NCBI GenBank assembly: GCA_003141555.1
Contig: PLMN01000018.1
Span: 1-64,000 of the forward strand
Source: Candidatus Aminicenantota bacterium
Lineage (GTDB): Bacteria > Acidobacteriota > Aminicenantia > Aminicenantales > UBA4085
Reading direction: 5' to 3'
Length of the DNA: 64,000 nucleotides
In this document: positions 43,908 to 52,083 of the stretch, one piece after another
Layout of the letters: the number at the start of each line of letters is the position of its first letter
Numbering within the stretch: position 1 is the first letter of the stretch
Notes under the pieces: generated by a model
Database searches by the model: none
Told to the model about the DNA's origin: nothing
The model's input: only the letters and a program-made list of their open reading frames with translations
Program-made: the position numbers and the translations under genes

Positions 43908-44960
43908 TTATGTCAATTGAAAGACTTCGGCCATCTTTTTTGTGGGCTTGAATTTATAGAGGCATTGATCGAGGGCTGTCCCGGCGATCGGGATCGCCGC
44001 CGGCTCGATGGGCCCCATTCCCGCTTCGGCCATGGCCTTGAGGTAGGTGATGCGGCCGGGATCGAAGCCCATGATCCGCGCGCCGACGACGTCGGCCGCC
44101 AGGGGGTTGCGGCTGGCCAGCGCCAGGCGCGTGTCGAGCGGCGTTCCCCAGGCTGGGCCTTCGCCCTCCATCGACTCGAAGGCGTCGATGACGGCCAGGT
44201 CGGGCCAGACGCGCTGGGCCATGTGGAACAGGTTGAAATGCATGATGTCGTTCACGGCCTTGACCGGGCCGTGGAGGAAGCCCTTGTCGCTCTTCTTGTA
44301 ATCGTTGACGGGCGCGGCCATGAGGACGTTCTTGAGGGCCAGCGTGACGAGCACGGTGTCGTGCGTCTTCATCCGGGCGAGCGAAATGAGGCAGACGTCC
44401 GGATCGACGAAATCGGAATAGACCCGGATGGGCTGGGGCGCTTGGTCCTTATTGAAGACATAATAGGGCTTCCAGATGGGGCGGGCGTTGAGATCGACGA
44501 GCGCAACGCCGTATTCCCTTTCCAGGCTCATGTAGCCGTTGTTCTTGAAGCCCTCGGACGTGTTGAGGACGCCCGATTCGGCGACGGTGATCGGCTTCCC
44601 GGTGATCGGCTTCAGGAAATCGAGGACCGCACGCACCGCGTCGACATGGGTGACGGCCAGGGGATTCTTGTCGACGGCCATGTTGGGCTTGATGACGATG
44701 CGCCGCTTGCGATCGACCGCCGCCCGGACCTCGTCCTCGATGAGCTTCAACGCCTGGAAGATGATTTCGCGCCGGTCGCCGCCTTTCACCAGGCTGACGC
44801 GCGAAGCGGCGGCGGACGTTGCGGCCCGAGCAGGGCTTTGAAGGGGGGCGCGGCCGCCCCAGCTCCGGAGAGGGGCCCCGGCGAGGCCGGCTCCGATCAT
44901 TCCCAGTCCGGCGGCGCGCAGGAATTCGCGGCGATCGCAGCGCGTTTCGAGCTTATTCAC
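43908..44960 (-). CDS. exported DUF362 protein (copy 2)
   Basis: A 350-aa paralogue of the DUF362 protein at 39882. It has an N-terminal RREFLRAAGLGMIGAGLAG twin-arginine-like signal, then VSLVKGGDRREIIFQALKLIEDEV, IVIKPNMAVDKNPLAVTHVDAVRAVL, LARMKTHDTVLVTLALKNVLM, AVIDAFESMEGEGPAWGTP and YLKAMAEAGMGPIEPA. It lacks the paired Cys of copy 1 at the IKPN region. It lies between the two cupin paralogues, 43 nt ahead of copy 1 and 4 nt after copy 2. A DUF362-cupin unit therefore appears twice in the operon. Confidence 0.88.
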   Translation of the reverse strand: MNKLETRCDRREFLRAAGLGMIGAGLAGAPLRSWGGRAPLQSPARAATSAAASRVSLVKGGDRREIIFQALKLIEDEVRAAVDRKRRIVIKPNMAVDKNPLAVTHVDAVRAVLDFLKPITGKPITVAESGVLNTSEGFKNNGYMSLEREYGVALVDLNARPIWKPYYVFNKDQAPQPIRVYSDFVDPDVCLISLARMKTHDTVLVTLALKNVLMAAPVNDYKKSDKGFLHGPVKAVNDIMHFNLFHMAQRVWPDLAVIDAFESMEGEGPAWGTPLDTRLALASRNPLAADVVGARIMGFDPGRITYLKAMAEAGMGPIEPAAIPIAGTALDQCLYKFKPTKKMAEVFQLT

Positions 44961-44964
44961 GGCG

Positions 44965-45864
44965 TCACCCTCCCTGCCGGCACCCGAAGAAGAGCCACAA
45001 CGGGGGCTCGCCGTCCGGCCGGATCGAGCTGTGGGGCGTCTTGTTGTTCGGCGGAACTAGGAAGGCCTCGCCCGGCTCCTGCTCCAGGAGAGCGTTGCCG
45101 AAAAAGAGGAGGCTGTGCCCCTTGACCTGAAGCCAGATCTCCTCGGCGGCCGCCGGGTGCGTATGCGGCTGGGCGATGTCGAATTCGTCCATGGAGACGA
45201 CGACGAAGCCCATCGGATGAGCGAATTTAGGTTCGCGGTCGTAGGCGAAGGGGCGGGCGATATGGGCCCAGTGGGCGCCGAGGATCGGCAGGGAATCGCG
45301 GTAGCGGCCGATCGAGATGTCCGTTTGAGGGACGAAATCGGCCGGTGCCTCTTCGGCGGCCAGGAGAATCTCCAGCGGCCGGTCCCCGGGATTGGCGAGC
45401 CGGTAGGCGACCCGGGCCGGCACGAATACAGCCGTGCCCTCTTCGATCTCGGCCGTCCGGCCGAGGGCGGCGATCGATCCGCGTCCGGCCATCACATAGA
45501 AAAAGACCTGCTCGCGGGCGTCCTTGTAGGCCCGCGTGCCCGCGCCCGGCCCGAGCACCGCCCGGGCATATGTCTTCAGGAAGCGGAGGACCGCGCCCTT
45601 CTTCGCCGGATGGAAGGGGTCGCCGGGCGTCAGGAGGTCGCTCTCGACGAGGCCGCCATGCCCTTCGCGCGGAGCCGCGTTCCGCCAGTGGTTGATGTAA
45701 AGCGAGACGTCCGTGTCCAGGCCGGGGCGGCGGCGATTCCACTCGGCGTCCTCGCGATAGGAGGGATCGGGTGGGACGGCGGGCTTCTGCTGGGGACGGG
45801 CAAGGAGCAAGGAAGCGGCGGCGATCGCCGTCAGGACCGTGAACGATAGCTTCTTCCCGGACAA
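44965..45864 (-). CDS. exported cupin-domain protein (copy 2)
   Basis: A 299-aa paralogue of the cupin protein at 42956. Shared segments are DTDVSLYINHWRN, EGHGG, LTPGDPFHPAKKGAVL, GTAVFVPARV, FDIAQPHTHPAAAEEIWLQ and NALLEQEPGEAFLVPPN followed by PHSSI. The start is a TTG at 45864, the first codon of the signal peptide (SGKKLSFTVLTAIAAASLLLA); no ATG is available before the conserved region. It is the promoter-proximal gene of the cluster. Confidence 0.83.
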   Translation of the reverse strand: MSGKKLSFTVLTAIAAASLLLARPQQKPAVPPDPSYREDAEWNRRRPGLDTDVSLYINHWRNAAPREGHGGLVESDLLTPGDPFHPAKKGAVLRFLKTYARAVLGPGAGTRAYKDAREQVFFYVMAGRGSIAALGRTAEIEEGTAVFVPARVAYRLANPGDRPLEILLAAEEAPADFVPQTDISIGRYRDSLPILGAHWAHIARPFAYDREPKFAHPMGFVVVSMDEFDIAQPHTHPAAAEEIWLQVKGHSLLFFGNALLEQEPGEAFLVPPNNKTPHSSIRPDGEPPLWLFFGCRQGG

Positions 45865-45882
45865 GGTGAACTGTCCACTGCG

Positions 45883-45911
45883 TTTTTATCATATGGAATA
45901 TCCGGAGTCAA
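45883..45911 (-). promoter_or_regulatory. possible sigma-70 promoter of the cupin/DUF362 cluster
   Basis: On the minus strand TTGACT (45911-45906) and TAAAAA (45888-45883) are 17 bp apart. The -10 is weak (4 of 6 matches). It lies just upstream of the TTG start of the first cupin gene. Confidence 0.4.
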
Positions 45912-46039
45912 ACCTTTGGGGAGGGCGAAAATGCTCGTCCGACGTCAAAGGTCCGGGCCCCTTTCGGTGTCCAATAGATGTCATCAACAAAGGAAGAATG
46001 CGGGGATGAATATGGCCCGAGAGGGAAAGGCAGCCTGAG

Positions 46040-47119
46040 ATGAACCCGCGTTATAATGGCGCCGTCGAAGAAGCCGTCCTCCCTCTGCCCCTGTCGACGA
46101 AGGGTTCTCCCCTGACGGCTTTGATCAAATCCAAGGCCTTCCGGATCCTCGCCGCTTACGTCGGGATTGCGGCCTGCCTGGCCTGGGTATTCCATGATAT
46201 GGACTGGAAGATGCTCGTGCGGAGCGTCGCGTCCATCAACTGGATGTGGGCGGGTCTGGGCGTTTTCCTCAACATCCTGAGCACCCTCAGCATGGGGTAT
46301 CGCTGGCATCTCCTGCTCAAGCCGCTGGGAGACATCCGGCCCCTGCGGACGACGCAGGCGATCTATGCGGGATTCTTCATCAACGACATTCTGCCCATGC
46401 GCATGGGCGAGGTCTCCCGGGCGCTCCTCGTCTCCCACTGGATGTCAAACGAATGCCTCTCGATCGTTCCTTCGATGGCGCTCGAGCGCCTGTTCGAGGG
46501 CGTCTGGCTGGCCATCGGGATGGGCGTCACGGCCATCCTCGTCCCTCTGCCCCGGAACCTCGACCGCGCGGCCGATATTTTCGGAATGATTATCCTTGGG
46601 CTGGTCGGCCTGACCCTCTTCCTGACTGTCCGGAAGAAGAAAACCGGAGCGAACGAGGGTTCGTCAGCCGCCCGGCGCCTAAAACCTCTCCGGTGGGTGG
46701 GGTTCGCGTTGAACCGCCTGCGGGAGGGGTTTGGTTCGATCGGGCTCTCCCGCAAGTTCTTCCAGGCCTTCTTCATCTCCATGGGCTTGATCGGCTTTCA
46801 AGCCGTCGGGTTCTGGTGCATCACCAAGGCCTACGGACTTCAGTTCCCGTTCTGGATCGGGGCGGCCGTTTTCTTCATCGTCGTCTTCGGCACCGCCCTG
46901 CCCAATGCCCCGGCCAACATCGGGACCCACCAGTTCTTCTGCGTCGTCGGGCTCACGCTCTTCGGCGTCGGGAAGGCGTCGGCGGCCGGATTTTCGATTA
47001 TCGCCTTCGTCTTGCTGACTCTTCCGTCCTTCGTGATCGGTTACGCCGCCCTGGCGAAGAGCGGGATCAAGCTCGCCGAGATCCGTCAGATGATCCGGCG
47101 CGCATCGAAATCATTCTAG
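46040..47119 (+). CDS. flippase-like integral membrane protein (LPG-synthase TM domain family)
   Basis: A 359-aa membrane protein with eight or so hydrophobic helices. It carries the YbhN/AglD-like (PF03706) marks NILSTLSMGYRWHLLLKPLG, FFINDILPMRMGEVSRALL, SMALERLFEGVWLA and ALPNAPANIGTHQFF. The family is linked to lipid flipping or lipid modification. It is a distant relative of the protein at 26301. The ATG at 46040 has only a weak Shine-Dalgarno, and a later start inside the N-terminal 35 residues is possible. It is divergent from the cupin cluster and convergent with a GH43-like gene. Confidence 0.85.
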   Translation: MNPRYNGAVEEAVLPLPLSTKGSPLTALIKSKAFRILAAYVGIAACLAWVFHDMDWKMLVRSVASINWMWAGLGVFLNILSTLSMGYRWHLLLKPLGDIRPLRTTQAIYAGFFINDILPMRMGEVSRALLVSHWMSNECLSIVPSMALERLFEGVWLAIGMGVTAILVPLPRNLDRAADIFGMIILGLVGLTLFLTVRKKKTGANEGSSAARRLKPLRWVGFALNRLREGFGSIGLSRKFFQAFFISMGLIGFQAVGFWCITKAYGLQFPFWIGAAVFFIVVFGTALPNAPANIGTHQFFCVVGLTLFGVGKASAAGFSIIAFVLLTLPSFVIGYAALAKSGIKLAEIRQMIRRASKSF

Positions 47120-47120
47120 C

Positions 47121-47152
47121 CGGGCGCGCGCGGCCGAGGGCCGCGCTCCCGG
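47121..47152. terminator. shared hairpin between convergent genes
   Basis: A perfect 8-bp stem GCGCGGCC/GGCCGCGC with a 3-nt GAG loop (47128-47146), extended outside by further G/C complementarity. It fills the 33-bp gap between the flippase-like and GH43-like stop codons. It could serve both strands, although no long T tract is attached. Confidence 0.55.
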
Positions 47153-48262
47153 TCATTTCCCCGGGCTTTTCGTTTCGGGCGGGAGGAGCGGCAGGTCAAG
47201 CCAGGCCAGGCCGATGTCCCGCCCCATGTGGCTGCGGCTATCGCCGCCGGGCGCGTCGTAGAGGATGGCCAGCCGATCCCCGACCTTGATCACCGACGGC
47301 AGGCCGACGCAGCGCCGACTCCACGTGCAATTGCGGCCGTCGAGGACGACGGCCTTGCGGCCGGCATCCCATTGATTGAGGTCCTTCGTCCAGTAGACCC
47401 AGACGGCATCGGTGTATTCAAATCCGTCGAGGCCGACGTGGTTCGTGAACAGGAACCAGGTCCGATTCGCCGGCTCGAAATAGAGCGACGAGTTCTCGAC
47501 CTGCTCCTCGGGTGCCACGATCGGCGCCGGATCGATCGTCCAGGGGCCGTCGAGGTCCTTGGTCCGGGCGATCCCGATCGTCCGCTTCATGGACGCGCTG
47601 AAGAACATCAGGTATTCGCCGCCGGATTTGATCACGTGCCCCGGGCTGGCCGTGTCCTGGTAATATGTCCCGGGCTTCGTCCGGAAGGGAATGATGTCCT
47701 TACGCTTGGCCCACGGACCCGCCGGAGACGCGCCCTGGGCTTTCATGGTCAGATAAGGGAAGCTGGGGATGAGGTCGGGCGCCGGCGACGTGTGGGGCGT
47801 GCCGAGGTAGAACATGTGCCAGCGGGCGCCGTCGAAATAGGTGACGCCGTAGGAGGCCGAGGCGGAATCGTCCTCGCCGGGCGCACCGAAATCCAGCAAG
47901 GGGCCGCGCGCCGTCCAATGGACCAGGTCGCGGCTCACGGCCAGGCAGGTCAGCCAGCCTTTCGGCCCCGCCCCGTCGTAGTTCATGTAATACGTCCCCT
48001 CCCATTCGTAGGCCCACAGGTCGCGCGCTCCGAGCTTGTCGCAGTCGGCCGGGCCGCCGCCGTGGCGGAAGACGACGCCCTGGTCGCGCGCCTCGAGGCG
48101 GTAAAGCGCGGCCGGGCGATGGTCGGGGTAGGAGACGACGGCCGTTTCGGGGACAATGCGCGAGCCGGCGGACGAGGAGGCCGTTTGGCCGGAAGATGAG
48201 CCGAGCATCATGATCGCTCCCATCGCTCCGGCCAGAATGAGCGCCGCGTTGATCTTTTTCAT
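47153..48262 (-). CDS. secreted GH43-like five-bladed propeller protein
   Basis: A 369-aa protein with a signal peptide (INAALILAGAMGAIMMLG). Its repeated blades resemble glycoside hydrolases of the GH43/GH32/GH130 fold: LWAYEWEGTYYMNYDGAG, TCLAVSRDLVHWTARGPLL, WHMFYLGTPH, GEYLMFFSASMKRTIGIARTKDLDGPW, and RTWFLFTNH. The exact GH family and the catalytic acids cannot be fixed by eye. A second propeller protein of this general kind is encoded at 55697. Confidence 0.7.
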   Translation of the reverse strand: MKKINAALILAGAMGAIMMLGSSSGQTASSSAGSRIVPETAVVSYPDHRPAALYRLEARDQGVVFRHGGGPADCDKLGARDLWAYEWEGTYYMNYDGAGPKGWLTCLAVSRDLVHWTARGPLLDFGAPGEDDSASASYGVTYFDGARWHMFYLGTPHTSPAPDLIPSFPYLTMKAQGASPAGPWAKRKDIIPFRTKPGTYYQDTASPGHVIKSGGEYLMFFSASMKRTIGIARTKDLDGPWTIDPAPIVAPEEQVENSSLYFEPANRTWFLFTNHVGLDGFEYTDAVWVYWTKDLNQWDAGRKAVVLDGRNCTWSRRCVGLPSVIKVGDRLAILYDAPGGDSRSHMGRDIGLAWLDLPLLPPETKSPGK

Positions 48263-48434
48263 TGGCTTTGATCCCTATTCATGTCTTTTAAGATATTCCC
48301 GTCGATCCGGTTTTTCAAGCCGGTTCGTCCGGACATGGGACTGCGGCGTTTCTCTTGAGGTATAATGAAATGTCTTTGAACTTGAGCGAGATCCGGCGCC
48401 TTTGCGAAGGCCTCGGTTTCGGAGGAGGGCAGCC

Positions 48435-50078
48435 ATGATTCGTAACGATTCCGTTTCCCGGCGGACCGTCCTGAAGTCCCTGCTTGCGGGCATCCCCGCG
48501 CTGGCGTTGGACTGGGAGAGCTTTCCCCGCGGGAAGGCCGGCCGGGGAAGCGACGGCCCCTACGACGCCGTGATCATCGGCTCCGGCCTCGGCGGCCTGA
48601 GCTGCGCCGCGGCTTTCGCCCGCCAGGGTTTTCGGCCTCTGGTCCTCGAACAGCACACGGTCGCGGGCGGCTATGCCACGACATTCAAGCGGCCCGGCGG
48701 ATTCATCTTCGACGTTTCCCTTCACTCGACGAGCGTGGGTGAACGCGCCGGGCTTCACAACCTGATCCCGGGCTTTCCGGAGATCGTCGATGTGGAGTTC
48801 GTCCCGCACCCGTTCCTCTACCGGGCCATCCTGCCGGGCTACGACATCCGCGTGCCCCAGAAAGACCCGGCGAAATACGCGGAGATCCTGACCGGCCTCT
48901 TTCCCGAGGAAAAGGAAGGGATCGCCGGCATCCTCGAGGACATGGCGGGCGTAGGCCGGGACATCAACGCCTATTCCCAGGCCGGGGGAAAGGCGAACAT
49001 GGCCACGTTCGCCAAGGACTATCCGCATCTCCTCAAGGCTTTCGGAAAGACCTGGGGCCAGATGGCGGACGCCCGGCTCAAGAATCCGAAGCTCAAGGCG
49101 ATCGTCTCCGCGCTCTGGGGGTATTTCGGGCTCCCGCCGTCGAAGCTTTCGGCCTATTATTACGCCATGCCGGCTTCCAGCTATCTCCGCGACGGAGGTT
49201 ATTATCCCAAAGGGCGCTCCCAGGCCATCAGTGGGGCGCTGGTGAAATTCATCGAGAGCCACGGCGGGACGGTGAAGCTCGGGGCTTCCGTGGACAAGAT
49301 CATGATCCAAAACGGGGCGGCGATGGGCGTCAGGACGGCGGACGGCGCCGAATATCCGGCCAAGGTCGTCGTGGCCAACGCCAATCCGATCGACGTCTTC
49401 GGGAAGATGATCCCCGAAGAGATCGATCTCAAGGATTACGCGGCCAAGCTCCGGTCGAAGAGCATCAGCCTGTCCTGTTTCCAGGTTTTCCTGGGATTGA
49501 AAAAGGACCTCGTGGGCGAGCTCAAGATTCCGGACAGCGAGATCTTCTATATGCCCGGGTTCGACGACGACGACGGATACAGGAAGCAGCTGGCCGCCGA
49601 CATGGAGAATCCCGGATTCGGCCTGATGCTCTACGACAACGTCTACAAAGGGTACTCGCCCCCGGGCAAGAACACGGTGAACATCCTGACCCTCCAGGGC
49701 TACGATCATTGGGCGCGCTTCGAGGACGACTACAAGAAAGGGCAGAAGAAGGAATATCGGGCCGAGAAGGAGCGGATCGCGGACATCCTGATCAAGAGGG
49801 TGGAAGAGGTCGTCCTGCCCGGCTTGTCGAAGGCCATCGAAGTCAAGGAGATCGGCACGCCCCTGACGAACTGGCGATATACGCGGAACACCCGCGGCGC
49901 GATCTACGGCTGGGACCAGACGGTCGACAACTCCGGCCCGAATCGATTCCCGCCGGCGACGCCGGTCAAGAACCTGTATCTGGCGGGGGCGTGGACCCAG
50001 CCCGGCCATGGATACGGCGCGGTCATTCCCAGCGGCCTCCAGACCTTCGCCGAGATCATGAAGCGCTGGACGGCCTGA
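48435..50078 (+). CDS. FAD-dependent phytoene-desaturase/retinol-saturase-like oxidoreductase
   Basis: A 547-aa flavoprotein with a Tat-like N-terminus (SRRTVLKSLLAGIPALAL). The dinucleotide fold is VIIGSGLGGLSCAAAFARQG near residue 50, followed by LVLEQHTVAGGYATTFKRPG. A C-terminal FAD segment reads NLYLAGAWTQPGHGYGAVIPSGLQTF. The layout matches the CrtI/CrtO/retinol-saturase group. Substrate unknown: a carotenoid, other polyene, or hydrophobic alcohol. The ATG at 48435 is chosen because GGAGGAGGG precedes it. It is divergent from the GH43-like gene. Confidence 0.88.
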   Translation: MIRNDSVSRRTVLKSLLAGIPALALDWESFPRGKAGRGSDGPYDAVIIGSGLGGLSCAAAFARQGFRPLVLEQHTVAGGYATTFKRPGGFIFDVSLHSTSVGERAGLHNLIPGFPEIVDVEFVPHPFLYRAILPGYDIRVPQKDPAKYAEILTGLFPEEKEGIAGILEDMAGVGRDINAYSQAGGKANMATFAKDYPHLLKAFGKTWGQMADARLKNPKLKAIVSALWGYFGLPPSKLSAYYYAMPASSYLRDGGYYPKGRSQAISGALVKFIESHGGTVKLGASVDKIMIQNGAAMGVRTADGAEYPAKVVVANANPIDVFGKMIPEEIDLKDYAAKLRSKSISLSCFQVFLGLKKDLVGELKIPDSEIFYMPGFDDDDGYRKQLAADMENPGFGLMLYDNVYKGYSPPGKNTVNILTLQGYDHWARFEDDYKKGQKKEYRAEKERIADILIKRVEEVVLPGLSKAIEVKEIGTPLTNWRYTRNTRGAIYGWDQTVDNSGPNRFPPATPVKNLYLAGAWTQPGHGYGAVIPSGLQTFAEIMKRWTA

Positions 50079-50121
50079 CCGGGCGTCCGGGAATTGGGGG
50101 CATAGGGGTGAAGCGCTGGGT

Positions 50122-50811
50122 CTAAGCGCGCTTCGCCGGATTGCCTACCGTCTGGCCGTAGAGGACGCGCTGGTCGGGCCGAAGATTCAACGCGGCGGCC
50201 AGGGCCGCCTTGTCGCAGTTGTGGAACCACGCAGCCAGGCCCAGCGCGGCGGCGGCCAGGTGGACGTTTCCGGCGATGAGGCCTACGGCGACATTGAAAT
50301 AGGATTTTTGAACGTCCGGATCTTTCAAGCCCGGCTCCTGGAATCCCGCCGTTTTATATCGGGAGATATCCGCGACGTAGATGATGTTTAGCGGAGCCCG
50401 GCCCGCGGCCGTTCCGCGCTGGCCGCGGCTGATCGACAGCTCGCGGAGATCCCCGGCCGCCACGGGCGTCAAGCGGTGAGGAACGGCCTCGTAAAGGTAG
50501 ACGCCATCCGGAAGAGCGACATAGAGATCGATTTCCTGGGAATTGGAAGCCGATGCGGCGGTTCTTCCCCGAGCCCCGAACGGTCCCTTCGGCCGGTTGA
50601 CGCCGAACGCCGCCCACAGAATAGTCGAGAGCAGGCTTCGGGAGAGAGGCTCGGGGCCGATCTCGCGGTTGGTCGCCCTGGCGTTCAACGCCGCCAGCGC
50701 GGATTTGCCACCAGCCGTGCGCGGCTTGGGAAGCAGAATCGGCCGCAGATCCGCGGAAGGCGCGCGTTTACCATCGGCCGGAAATGATTTCAGGGTTGTC
50801 CCGCGCGGCAT
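50122..50811 (-). CDS. SagB-type nitroreductase-family protein
   Basis: A 229-aa FMN nitroreductase-fold protein. Typical segments are LNARATNREIGPEPLSRSLLSTILWAAFGVNR, SNSQEIDLYVALPDGVYLYE, and NVHLAAAALGLAAWFHNC followed by RPDQRVLYGQTVGNP. SagB-type dehydrogenases oxidise azolines in natural-product maturation, but many members act on other small molecules. No YcaO/cyclodehydratase partner is seen here. GGAGG lies 8 nt before the ATG. It is 15 nt downstream of the KAS III gene, so the two are probably co-transcribed. Confidence 0.83.
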   Translation of the reverse strand: MPRGTTLKSFPADGKRAPSADLRPILLPKPRTAGGKSALAALNARATNREIGPEPLSRSLLSTILWAAFGVNRPKGPFGARGRTAASASNSQEIDLYVALPDGVYLYEAVPHRLTPVAAGDLRELSISRGQRGTAAGRAPLNIIYVADISRYKTAGFQEPGLKDPDVQKSYFNVAVGLIAGNVHLAAAALGLAAWFHNCDKAALAAALNLRPDQRVLYGQTVGNPAKRA

Positions 50812-50826
50812 CGGTGCGCCTCCGGC

Positions 50827-51906
50827 TCAGAGGACCCGGTAGACGATCGAATTGATGTTCATGCCCGCCCCGACCGAGGCGAAGATGATGTTGTCCCGGC
50901 TGGACAGGAAGTGCTCCTCGAGCTTTTCCTTGAGGATCAGGTCCAGCATCGTCGGGAGCGTCGCGACGGAGCTGTTTCCGAGCCAGGAGATGGTCATGGG
51001 CATGATCCCGGCCGGGACATCCTTTTGCCCGTAGAGTTCGAACAGCCGCTTGAGGATGGCCTCGTCCATTTTCTCGTTGGCCTGGTGGATCAGGACCTTG
51101 CGGATGTCGCCGAGCTCCAGGCCGGCTTTCATGATGCTGTCCCGGACGACCAGGGGCACGGTTTTCAACGCATATTCGTAGAGCTTGTGGCCGTTCATCT
51201 TGAGGAACAGGTTGTCGGACCCGTAGGCGGGGTCGTAGGACTTTTCCATCCAGAGCATATAGGCGTGTTCCAGGGTATCCGTCCGGGCCGCATGGGAGAG
51301 GATCCCGATGGGCTCGGGAGACGGCATGGCTTGCAGGATCGTCGCCCCGGCGCCGTCCGCGTAGATCATGCTGTCGCGGTCGTGCGGATCGGATACCCGG
51401 GAGAGGGTCTCCGCGCCGATGACCATGACCCGGGACGCGTCGCCGGACCGGAGGTAGTAATTGGCCTGGATCATGCCCTGCAGCCAGCCCGGGCAGCCGA
51501 ACGGGAGGTCATACGCCACCGTGTGGGGATTGGCGATCCTGAGCTTGTGCTTGACCCGCGAGGCGAGGGAGGGGACGAAATCGGATCGCCGGTTGTCCGC
51601 CCGCACGTCCCCGAAATTGTGGGCGACGATGATGTAGTCCAGCGTCTCGCGGTCGATGCCCGAGGAGTCCAGGGCGTCGATCGCCGCCGCCGCGGCGATG
51701 TCGGAGGCGTTGAGCCCGGGCGCGACGTATCGCCGCTCGTGGATGCCCGTGATCTCGGCGAACTTCCGGATGATCTCGGCGTTCGACTTCTCGTATTTCT
51801 TCCCGTCGGGTCCGAAGAAGGCGCGGCTCAGGAATTCCTCGTTTTTTACCTCCGTTTCGGGGAGATAGCTTCCCGTCCCGGCGATGACCGAATACAATCT
51901 GCTCAT
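50827..51906 (-). CDS. 3-oxoacyl-ACP synthase III-like ketosynthase
   Basis: A 359-aa KAS III (FabH-like) condensing enzyme. The Cys nucleophile lies in DLPFGCPGWLQG near residue 137, His in LIHQANEKM near 272, and Asn in WLGNSSVA near 313, forming the Cys-His-Asn triad. GTGSYLPETEV at the start and ADGAGATIL are also typical. It could initiate fatty-acid synthesis or serve a specialised acyl transfer. Being paired with a SagB-like reductase rather than other fab genes argues for a specialised role. Confidence 0.88.
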   Translation of the reverse strand: MSRLYSVIAGTGSYLPETEVKNEEFLSRAFFGPDGKKYEKSNAEIIRKFAEITGIHERRYVAPGLNASDIAAAAAIDALDSSGIDRETLDYIIVAHNFGDVRADNRRSDFVPSLASRVKHKLRIANPHTVAYDLPFGCPGWLQGMIQANYYLRSGDASRVMVIGAETLSRVSDPHDRDSMIYADGAGATILQAMPSPEPIGILSHAARTDTLEHAYMLWMEKSYDPAYGSDNLFLKMNGHKLYEYALKTVPLVVRDSIMKAGLELGDIRKVLIHQANEKMDEAILKRLFELYGQKDVPAGIMPMTISWLGNSSVATLPTMLDLILKEKLEEHFLSSRDNIIFASVGAGMNINSIVYRVL

Positions 51907-52011
51907 GACTGTCCATCCTTGGGGGATGCCCGCATCCCGCCGTCGATATTTTACAACCGGCGGGATTTCCGATAAAGGAAAAATTTCAGACGGAGCGGTC
52001 GCTCCCGTGTC

Positions 52012-52039
52012 TTGACATGGCGGCGCTCTGTAGCATAAT
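52012..52039 (+). promoter_or_regulatory. sigma-70-type promoter of dienelactone hydrolase gene
   Basis: TTGACA at 52012-52017 and CATAAT at 52034-52039 with a 16-bp spacer, about 45 nt before the ATG. GGAGG follows at a normal distance from the start. Confidence 0.6.
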
Positions 52040-52083
52040 TTGATTTCTCAAGGCATTTTGTTGCTGCATGAAGGAGGCAGATC

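Noticed and set aside
41645-43951. Long plus-strand open frame (768 codons) opposite the cupin genes
   Set aside because: It is antisense to three genes with clear domains and has a low-complexity Asp/Arg/Gly/Val composition typical of the reverse frame of GC-rich coding DNA.
48340-48370. TATAAT upstream of the FAD oxidoreductase as a full promoter
   Set aside because: The -10 at about 48361 is good, but no acceptable -35 lies 16-18 bp upstream, so it was not listed as a feature.
48315-50009. Minus-strand open frame of 564 codons
   Set aside because: It lies opposite the FAD oxidoreductase, which has a signal, a dinucleotide fold and a Shine-Dalgarno. The antisense frame shows no domain.
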